Shown here: positions 1 through 5,676 of the stretch, piece by piece
Layout of the letters: each line of letters begins with the position of its first letter
Position numbering within the stretch: position 1 is the first letter of the stretch
From: Candidatus Latescibacterota bacterium
GTDB taxonomy: Bacteria > Krumholzibacteriota > Krumholzibacteriia > Krumholzibacteriales > WJIX01
Assembly: GCA_030643145.1 (NCBI GenBank)
Contig: DAOWMJ010000088.1
Coordinates: 1-8,073, forward strand
DNA length: 8,073 nucleotides
Reading direction: 5' to 3'
Notes under the pieces: generated by a model
What the model saw: only the letters and a program-made list of their open reading frames with translations
What the model was told of the DNA's origin: nothing
The model's database searches: none
Translations under genes and position numbers: made by a program

Positions 1-78
1 AACCTTCCCCGCCGACGCACAGACCGGCAAAAGTGAAATAACAATTAAAGCGACAACTGTCAGTTTGATACTTTTCAT
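1..78 (-). CDS. Start of an exported protein (3' part outside window)
   Basis: Only the first 26 residues are present. ATG at 78 is preceded by AAAGGTG (84-90) at five bases, a good ribosome site. The translation begins MKSIK, continues with a hydrophobic core (LTVVALIVISLLPVC) and reaches ASA-G, a typical signal peptidase I site. LPVC resembles a lipobox but has Pro and Val where small residues are needed, so lipoprotein processing is less likely. The gene follows the GTPase gene by 29 bases and should share its transcript. In canonical T6SS an outer-membrane lipoprotein (TssJ) completes the membrane complex, so an envelope component is a natural guess; the mature sequence that could test it is not visible. 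Confidence 0.62.
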   Translation of the reverse strand, partial: MKSIKLTVVALIVISLLPVCASAGKV

Positions 79-107
79 CCCGGCACCTTTCTTTGGTGTA
101 CAAATCA

Positions 108-2300
108 CTACCTGAGTTTCGGTAATCTGTCCTTGAGTCTTCTTTTGAATCTTATGGTAACCGTTTTTCCAATATTCTTAAAAGCAATTTCCCCTTCCAG
201 GGCAAATAACGCGTATTTACCCTGTAATATTCTCTTATCACTGGATTTTTTTCCCCAGGTACAGGGGTATTTCAATTCATCGAAGGCGATATGGATATCA
301 TCGCCGATCTTCCACTTCAGCTTAACTTCCTCGCCCTCCAGAAGCTGTGTTTCTTTCGACCAGGAGGGACTTCGGCCTGATCGCGTTACCTCAATATGCA
401 GATGCCCTATTTCCGGCACCGTTTCCAAAACGCATATATACTGTCTTCTGCTACGCCAGCTTTCGACTTCGTTAAGATAAGAATCGATAGCCGATATTTG
501 TTTGATATGAGTGCCGGAGATTAGTTTTCCCTTGATTCTTTGCAGCTCTTTAACCGCCTGGCCGAGAATATAAGCAGGATCGGAAGAATTGTTAATCTGT
601 TCCCTGATCTTATCGTACTCGCCGAGACCGGCTACCGACTGAACCCTTTCCTCCTTTTCAGCCACCAGGCCCAAGAGCGCCTCTCCCAGTTTTTCCTCCG
701 TTCCGCTGTAGTTTTTCGCGTTGTTCCTGTCATAATCCACCTGTTTGGCTATTTCATCTATCAGTGTGGAATCATTACCATCCTTGACAAACCGGGTAAA
801 CAGTTCCCAGTAATTCAGCCCACGGTCAGAACGAAGGAACAACACCGATTCTTTGTCGCCGATATGCATCTTCTCCAGGCCGGTTAAGATTTCAGTATGG
901 TTCTTATCATATATAAGGCTATCCTTGCCGGGATTGTATTTCGGCCATAGCTCACACTGTTTAACAATATATGTGAATTTACCTATTATACCATCCATAT
1001 TCTTGATGGCTTTATCCACGTTGAAGTTGTAGTACAAGCCTGCTAAATTGGAAGCGACCACCTTATAGCCGGGGAACATTTCCTTAACCAGCCATTTTCT
1101 GCTATAGCGGTCGTAGGCCCGGTATATATTCCCACGCTGATCATCCGAAGTACTCAGATAATGATTATCCACCGACTCCAGTATACTGTTCTCCACTCTG
1201 GAAGGCTTGGACAGCAGGACATTAAAATGATACAGAAAGGGGATAGAATAGAGTACTATCCATATTATAGATATCATAGCCACATACTTCATTATCTTAC
1301 GCATGACATTAAGCTGTTTGTTCCTGCTGATTGAATTGAGTATCCAGTAAAAAGGCTCCTTGACACCGGAGGGCCTGATCTTCTCCGGCGGTTTATAGAT
1401 GGATCGCCCCACATCCGCGCCGATCTTCTCCGGTTTATTGCCGGTATTGGAGGTAAAGAAAATCTGAAAATCCAGTGTTCTTCCTACCACCACCCTCAAG
1501 AATTCCCTCAGTTTTACCAGAATATTTCTTACCGAAGCTGCCCATTCGCTGTCGGAAGCCACCCTGTTACTATCCAGAACTTTTTCCAGAAAAAGGTCGA
1601 AATTCTCGGAGAGAACCTGTTCATCCTCCGGATCTATCAGAATGGCCTGATCCTCTCCCTCATATCCCGGCAGTGTGTCCGCCTTGGTTATAACCAGCCC
1701 CACGGGTATCGGAAAACGTAATTTAAGTGGAGTTATTCTTTCGAGCATGTTGACGAAAGCTGAAGTGCGAGCCTGTATCTCCATCTCCGCCCCCATAATC
1801 TTCGGATCGAAGAAGAAGAGTATTCCGTCGGAAGCGGCCATAAATTCTTTTACTTTCTCCGACTGATCGGAGTCTCCTGAAATGGACACTGCTTCGCCAC
1901 CATAATCACAGGTTACCACCGGAATCTTTTTCTTCTGGTCCAGAATGGCGTTGAATTGCAGAATCCTCTCTCTCATAGTGGGATCTGGGAATGTTCTCTC
2001 GCCGCGCTGATCGACCATGGTCCCCGCTCCCCCAGCCGGTGCTATTCCCCATAGAGACCTGAAATTCTCCAAAAACTCAGCGGAAGTATAATTATGGGTA
2101 ACTGAAATCTGGATGTTCTTAGCCACCTTGCCTTCATGGTGCAACACGGTAAGGTACACCGTTTTCCCGGTATTTTTATGTCCGAAGATGCCGATTTTGG
2201 TACCCTTCGGCCACTGGGTAGCGGCTCCTGAATCTCCAGCTGATTTACTTGCCTTTTTAGCACCCTTTTTTATAAATTTAAACAACTTGCCAAGTTTCAT
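108..2300 (-). CDS. GTPase with one membrane span, in the TssM position
   Basis: The 730 residues divide into four parts. Residues 1-20 are strongly basic. Residues about 34-290 form a GTPase-type P-loop domain: GHKNTGKT (40-47), DYGGE (132-136, DxxG), a FFFD strand (162-165), TKAD (205-208, a base-specificity motif) and TSNTG (283-287, G5-like). EPFYWIL (315-321) is a motif I recall from bacterial multi-domain GTPases. One hydrophobic helix (339-359) follows a basic stretch, predicting N-in topology. The remaining 370 residues would be periplasmic; they are helical to about 618, then beta-rich, with cysteines at 449, 623 and 680. TssM also has a cytoplasmic NTPase domain ahead of a span and a large periplasmic region, but it has three spans and about 1,100 residues. 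I see no ImcF sequence signature, so a TssM-equivalent role is inference from layout and position. The start lies 17 bases after the previous gene; its ribosome site (AGAGGA) is distant and weak. Confidence 0.72.
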   Translation of the reverse strand: MKLGKLFKFIKKGAKKASKSAGDSGAATQWPKGTKIGIFGHKNTGKTVYLTVLHHEGKVAKNIQISVTHNYTSAEFLENFRSLWGIAPAGGAGTMVDQRGERTFPDPTMRERILQFNAILDQKKKIPVVTCDYGGEAVSISGDSDQSEKVKEFMAASDGILFFFDPKIMGAEMEIQARTSAFVNMLERITPLKLRFPIPVGLVITKADTLPGYEGEDQAILIDPEDEQVLSENFDLFLEKVLDSNRVASDSEWAASVRNILVKLREFLRVVVGRTLDFQIFFTSNTGNKPEKIGADVGRSIYKPPEKIRPSGVKEPFYWILNSISRNKQLNVMRKIMKYVAMISIIWIVLYSIPFLYHFNVLLSKPSRVENSILESVDNHYLSTSDDQRGNIYRAYDRYSRKWLVKEMFPGYKVVASNLAGLYYNFNVDKAIKNMDGIIGKFTYIVKQCELWPKYNPGKDSLIYDKNHTEILTGLEKMHIGDKESVLFLRSDRGLNYWELFTRFVKDGNDSTLIDEIAKQVDYDRNNAKNYSGTEEKLGEALLGLVAEKEERVQSVAGLGEYDKIREQINNSSDPAYILGQAVKELQRIKGKLISGTHIKQISAIDSYLNEVESWRSRRQYICVLETVPEIGHLHIEVTRSGRSPSWSKETQLLEGEEVKLKWKIGDDIHIAFDELKYPCTWGKKSSDKRILQGKYALFALEGEIAFKNIGKTVTIRFKRRLKDRLPKLR

Positions 2301-2317
2301 AATCTGTTACCGATCCT

Positions 2318-3022
2318 CTATCTACCAATCGCTTCCTTGGTCTCTTCGACCCTCTCATTAAACTCAACCAATTTATTCTCGGAATAACTGTTCCACTTGA
2401 ACGGAATAAAAATCGCCAGGAACAAGAAGAGAGCTATCAATAATCCATAGAAAACATACGCTGAATTTCTCTGTGTAAGGGCAAGCCGGAAATATCTGTA
2501 GTTGGAAAAGAGACTCTTCGCGTTGCTCCACACAATAACAGCCGATTTTTTTACCCTGTCCAGGAAACTATTTTCGATCAGATATCCCCAATCCCTCAAA
2601 TACTTCTCTAAGAGCGGGCTGGTCTGTTTCAGCTTTTCAAACGCGCCGACATTACGCAGATGAAATTCCAGCGAATCGCGATCGTCGAACAGGTCATTGC
2701 CAAATTTGTCGCGCCGGAGGTGTAGCTCCAGCAACTTTCTCCCATCCGGCATAGCATTAAAATCTTCGGGGGATATATCGCTTTCTACCCCACTCCCGAA
2801 ATCATCTATAAAACGGCCTATTTCCTTCAAAAAGAAACTGTTCAGGCGGAAATTATTATTAAGAGCTCCGGGGCTTGTAAGAAGCGGGATCAGAGATTTC
2901 TCAAAATACGCGACATCCCTTTTAACATCACGCCTCTCTCTGCAATACAGATAAGCGCGATTGGACTGACCATCTGTGTCGGCAACCGATTCGAAGAAGG
3001 AGACCAATATTTGGAGGGTCAT
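2318..3022 (-). CDS. Tail-anchored membrane protein in the TssL position
   Basis: This protein has 234 residues counted from ATG 3022. That start overlaps the preceding stop as ATGA and is preferred over an in-frame TTG three codons earlier. Residues 1-187 are soluble, mainly helical and charged. A single hydrophobic helix at about 188-208 (AYVFYGLLIALFLFLAIFIP) is followed by only 26 residues. Basic residues crowd the N-terminal side of the helix (about 156-185), predicting N-in, C-out. Canonical TssL has the same plan: a cytoplasmic domain of about 180 residues, one C-terminal span, and similar total length. However, I see none of the DotU family signatures, such as the conserved DE-containing helix, so homology is not shown. 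Its position after tssK and before a TssM-like NTPase supports a TssL-equivalent role that contacts TssK. Other roles, such as an accessory anchor, remain possible. Confidence 0.7.
   Translation of the reverse strand: MTLQILVSFFESVADTDGQSNRAYLYCRERRDVKRDVAYFEKSLIPLLTSPGALNNNFRLNSFFLKEIGRFIDDFGSGVESDISPEDFNAMPDGRKLLELHLRRDKFGNDLFDDRDSLEFHLRNVGAFEKLKQTSPLLEKYLRDWGYLIENSFLDRVKKSAVIVWSNAKSLFSNYRYFRLALTQRNSAYVFYGLLIALFLFLAIFIPFKWNSYSENKLVEFNERVEETKEAIGR
3019..3022 (-). promoter_or_regulatory. ATGA stop/start overlap that sets the start of the TssL-like gene
   Basis: The TGA of the 75-residue gene (3019-3021) shares bases with an ATG (3020-3022). No good Shine-Dalgarno sequence lies ahead of it, so the gene is probably translated by ribosomes finishing the small upstream gene. 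This choice shortens the longest possible reading frame by three residues. Confidence 0.7.
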
Positions 3023-3246
3023 CTGACGCAAATCCGACTGCTCAGCGGTCCCTGTTTGATCCTTTCCAGAAAATTCTGATCCACTTCCACGGCCCTTTCC
3101 CGCTGCTCCCTTAAAGCCTGGAAAACGGCATATATGCCATTATAGGTTTGTAGGAAGGCCTCCATATCGAAGGAATCATAGTTTTTCTCATAGCTGTCTA
3201 TATATTTAAAGATATCCTGAATATATGATGTTATACCTGCACTCAT
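3019..3246 (-). CDS. Small hypothetical protein between TssK and the membrane genes
   Basis: This 75-residue protein is not recognised. It reads as almost entirely helical: about residues 6-36 are rich in aromatic and acidic residues (YIQDIFKYIDSYEKNYD), followed by a charged stretch, QALREQRERAVEVDQNFLERIKQ, in two adjoining parts that could form a coiled coil. There is no signal peptide, membrane span or recognisable motif. AAAAGG about eight bases before the ATG at 3246 is a fair ribosome site. The gene lies 13 bases after tssK, and its TGA overlaps the ATG of the next gene (ATGA), so it is very likely translated. Its place suggests a small cytoplasmic partner of TssK or of the membrane complex, but that is guesswork. 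Being short, it could in principle be spurious; the tight coupling on both sides argues against that. Confidence 0.65.
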   Translation of the reverse strand: MSAGITSYIQDIFKYIDSYEKNYDSFDMEAFLQTYNGIYAVFQALREQRERAVEVDQNFLERIKQGPLSSRICVR

Positions 3247-3259
3247 GTTATTACGCCTT

Positions 3260-4708
3260 TTAGCTTAAAATATACATCGCCAGATCACTCTTTCCAAGAT
3301 CATTCAGTTTCTGCGCGTCGGATACACCACGGAAAATCAGGGTAACCTGTTCGACCGAGGAAGATTTGAGCATATCGAGAGGATGAAGGGCCACCTTGTT
3401 TCGATATGTATTTATATCAATGTCAACCGGGTCGGTCTCGCCCAGTCCACGCGCCTCGTTAAGTCCCAGGCGAACCTGCATGCTTCGCCATTCATCGTCG
3501 GAGAACAGACTCTTATTAATGATAATAACGGCATCGGATACCGACTCCGGTTCAACCAGGTCAATTACCAGATAACTCAACTCCCCTACCTGCTCCAGGC
3601 AACTGTCGCCGAGCTCGGAGATCTTGTATGTTTTCCCCCGGTAGGTCTTGGTCTCCGACGCCTCTTCCTGATCGAGTAACTGATCCACGCTTGTCTGAGC
3701 CAAAAAGGCCATCATATCCCCCAGGGGCACCAGTATTCCATCCAACATACGAATTTGCCCCGCGATGTCTCTATGATTGTATTCAGACATTAAAAAGGCG
3801 TCCACCGAGGATAAATACGTTCTCACATCGGTGTTCTCCCTGTTAAAAAACTTCTCGTTCAGATAGTCCTTTAAACCGGGTCGAATATTAAGGAGCAAAG
3901 AAACTACCCGGAACAATTTCTTCAAATGAATAATCATTCCAATCGGATGCCCGGCATTCCTTCCCACCACAAAATCATCGAGATTCGAGGCCATGTGGTA
4001 CACCATATAATACATTGTTTCTTTGAACGCGTTCTGCAATCTGGTCGAAGCGCCTTCGAGTCCCTTGGAAGAAACCGCCATGTAGGCGCGTGATGAAAGC
4101 TTAAGCAGATTCTCCATTCTGTTGCGGTAGTCGACCGCCTTGGCGGAAAGGCGTTCGTCCGCGTTAATACTGACGCACGGCGGGAAATAATCCCTGGCGT
4201 GAGCGACTTCGGAACCACTCACAGCCAAGGCCGCTATTTGCAAACACCCGGCTTCAGGAAGATTCGGCGGCTCAATTAAACTGAGAATATAATTCGGCAT
4301 TTCGTATGGAATGCGGGGTATTTCCTCGGAAGGATCGGGGTCTCCAACCTGTGTTTTATCGCCTACCGCAACTCCCAAAAATACCGGTATGTTGGTATCT
4401 TTAACATCCGCTTCGGCTTTCAAGACATTCCCTCCGCTGACCGTTTCATTAAATTCCACAAACATTCCACACGGCAATATAGCCCTGCATCGGCTCACCT
4501 CTACCTTTAGCCGGTTCCCACTTATAGTGGCGCTATATTTCATGGCGGGTTGATCCTGTGTCTTTTTAACCAGCCCGTAATTATCGTTCGTTTCAGCCGC
4601 GTGCCAGCGGGATAGTTCTTCGAAATATCGATCCTGATCCCTGATATGGCTCATTGAAATGAGCATCCCATCCTGCCAGTTCACCGAATTTAACTCAAAA
4701 TTATCCAT
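3260..4708 (-). CDS. tssK: TssK, baseplate-to-membrane-complex adaptor
   Basis: TssK is a trimeric adaptor in the cytoplasm. Its N-terminal shell domain, related to phage receptor-binding proteins, grips the TssF-TssG wedge. Its C-terminal domain docks on the cytoplasmic parts of TssL and TssM. Residues 9-29 read VNWQDGMLISMSHIRDQDRYF, the family's opening pattern V-x-W-x-(D/E)GM-x-hydrophobic followed by His and Q-D-x-Y. NDNYGLV near residues 41-47 is the next conserved block. The 482 residues are somewhat longer than the usual 440-450. The DGM form, instead of EGM, and the NYGL block recall Bacteroidetes TssK (from memory). Its C-terminal partner is expected among the two membrane proteins encoded just downstream. 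Presence of TssK is the best evidence that this is a T6SS and not an extracellular contractile particle, which lacks it. Confidence 0.85.
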   Translation of the reverse strand: MDNFELNSVNWQDGMLISMSHIRDQDRYFEELSRWHAAETNDNYGLVKKTQDQPAMKYSATISGNRLKVEVSRCRAILPCGMFVEFNETVSGGNVLKAEADVKDTNIPVFLGVAVGDKTQVGDPDPSEEIPRIPYEMPNYILSLIEPPNLPEAGCLQIAALAVSGSEVAHARDYFPPCVSINADERLSAKAVDYRNRMENLLKLSSRAYMAVSSKGLEGASTRLQNAFKETMYYMVYHMASNLDDFVVGRNAGHPIGMIIHLKKLFRVVSLLLNIRPGLKDYLNEKFFNRENTDVRTYLSSVDAFLMSEYNHRDIAGQIRMLDGILVPLGDMMAFLAQTSVDQLLDQEEASETKTYRGKTYKISELGDSCLEQVGELSYLVIDLVEPESVSDAVIIINKSLFSDDEWRSMQVRLGLNEARGLGETDPVDIDINTYRNKVALHPLDMLKSSSVEQVTLIFRGVSDAQKLNDLGKSDLAMYILS

Positions 4709-4773
4709 AATGTCACCTCTAAAATTTACTAGACTCTATAGTTACTATTCACTTATGTCAAGTCATACCTCGA
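4709..4773 (-). promoter_or_regulatory. Candidate sigma70-type promoter before tssK
   Basis: This 65-base gap is the longest intergenic stretch in the window. Read on the minus strand it contains TTGACA (4756-4761), a perfect -35 box. A 17-base spacer follows, then TAGAGT (4733-4738), which matches the -10 consensus at four of six positions. Transcription would begin near 4726 and give a leader of about 18 bases that already includes the tssK ribosome site. This would let tssK and the membrane-complex genes be expressed apart from the vgrG-tssEFG block. The -10 box is weak and chance occurrence in AT-rich spacer DNA is possible. I see no terminator hairpin here, so read-through from tssG is also likely. 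Confidence 0.42.
4713..4720 (-). promoter_or_regulatory. Strong ribosome binding site of tssK
   Basis: AGAGGTGA lies four bases before the ATG at 4708. It is among the clearest Shine-Dalgarno sequences in the window and fixes the tssK start. Most genes upstream rely instead on overlap with the preceding stop, so this independent site agrees with tssK heading its own transcription or translation unit. Confidence 0.75.
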
Positions 4774-5676
4774 TTATATGAATGATGAATATCCCAGGTA
4801 TCCATTATTTCCCGCCTCTACCTCCCCCCGATTCACTTCTATTCTTATTCGATAGTCGAGATATCCGGGCATACAGTAATTTAATATCCTCTCGATTCTT
4901 TCCCGGAGTTTTCCTCCGGGTAAAAATTGCCGCACCTCATTAACAGGGATATTACTAACAACCAACTCATAAGTCGAGTCATACTCCTCGAATGATTTTC
5001 CAATAACCGTCTCGTTTCCCAGTCGAGCTGTTTTTACACCCAGTTTATATTGAAGAGCTTTCGGAATCTCTGTTGTAGATCTGACATTCTCATTCAGCCG
5101 GAATTCATATTTGAACAGCCTGTTTAAAACACCGATTACAATTCCCGGATTACCACCCCACATATAAAGCGACGGCAGGATAGAAATCCACAGCATAATA
5201 TCATCTTCATCATACCAGCCATCCCCAGAATCAAACTCGAATATTTTCAGAATTCTTTTCAGATGCTGTTCATCAATTATTCCAAACTCGTATTTCAATG
5301 TGTTGAATCTCACCGCGGCCTTGTGGCGAATTACCGGCGCGTCAAAGGGCGCCATAAATGAACGAGCTTTATCTTCCCAGGATCTATCCGTATCCCTTAT
5401 TCCGCCGAGGCCGTAGAAAAACTGGTATGGCATATAGTCGACAGCGCTCTGAGTCCCTATCTCGAGAGTAATACTGGTATCGGGTGTGATGGTTGCGCCG
5501 GGTTCGGGTTTCTGGGAACGAATCTCCCCCCGGTAGTTTTCGTGGATACCCACCCCTTTTATATATATTCTGTTTAAATCGACTCCCATACCGGAGAGAA
5601 GATTGAGTGCCGTAAGATAATTAAATTTGAATCTGCTGCTGGTAAAATCCGGCATTTTATTATCTTTTGTGATCAT
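4774..5676 (-). CDS. tssG: TssG, baseplate wedge subunit, with an N-terminal PASTA-like domain
   Basis: TssG joins two TssF copies into the baseplate wedge. Residues about 78-300 follow the family closely. NPGIVIGVLNRLFKYEF matches the element before the substrate-like loop. VIGKSFEEYDSTYELVVSNIP precedes QFLPGG, and the chain ends at LGYSSFI, equivalent to the usual LGWTSWL. Unusually, residues 8-74 read as a PASTA-like unit: MPDF opening, A-x-x-LL-x-x-MGV helix, VG, then GEI-x-SQ-x-PEPGA and ITLEIG. That replaces the normal short TssG N-terminus. The start is either GTG at 5679 (four-base overlap with the tssF stop) or ATG at 5676 (TGATG, one-base overlap). I use the ATG, which changes only one residue. 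Length of 300 is near the usual 300-350, so part of the normal N-terminal region may be reduced. The TssG identity is firm and the PASTA call is strong by pattern. Confidence 0.9.
   Translation of the reverse strand: MITKDNKMPDFTSSRFKFNYLTALNLLSGMGVDLNRIYIKGVGIHENYRGEIRSQKPEPGATITPDTSITLEIGTQSAVDYMPYQFFYGLGGIRDTDRSWEDKARSFMAPFDAPVIRHKAAVRFNTLKYEFGIIDEQHLKRILKIFEFDSGDGWYDEDDIMLWISILPSLYMWGGNPGIVIGVLNRLFKYEFRLNENVRSTTEIPKALQYKLGVKTARLGNETVIGKSFEEYDSTYELVVSNIPVNEVRQFLPGGKLRERIERILNYCMPGYLDYRIRIEVNRGEVEAGNNGYLGYSSFI
5455..5655 (-). other. PASTA-like domain within TssG (residues 8-74)
   Basis: The segment follows the PASTA consensus in order: MPDF (usual V-P-D-hydrophobic), an alanine-leucine helix ending in GMGV, a strand ending VGI, the central GEIRSQKPEPGATI (consensus G-x-V-x-x-Q-x-P-x-x-G), and a closing ITLEIG strand. 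PASTA units bind muropeptides or act as structural spacers in PknB kinases and penicillin-binding proteins. Here the domain would sit in the cytoplasm, because no signal peptide or membrane span precedes it. A peptidoglycan-binding role is therefore unlikely, and a protein-contact role in the baseplate is more probable. That role is inference. Confidence 0.78.

Noticed and set aside
13..27. Lipobox (LPVC) in the exported protein
   Set aside because: Pro at -2 and Val at -1 fit poorly with lipoprotein signal peptidase preference, while ASA-G just after is a good signal peptidase I site.
133..887. Two plus-strand frames of 115 codons opposite the GTPase gene
   Set aside because: They sit antisense to the conserved-looking periplasmic part of the 730-residue gene and show no motif or ribosome site of note.
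3019..3031. TTG start at 3031 for the TssL-like protein
   Set aside because: The ATG three codons later overlaps the preceding stop as ATGA, a more usual start for a coupled gene.
3383..4553. Several plus- and minus-strand frames of 70-100 codons inside tssK
   Set aside because: All are shadows of the TssK frame, with low-complexity Pro/Arg/Ser composition.
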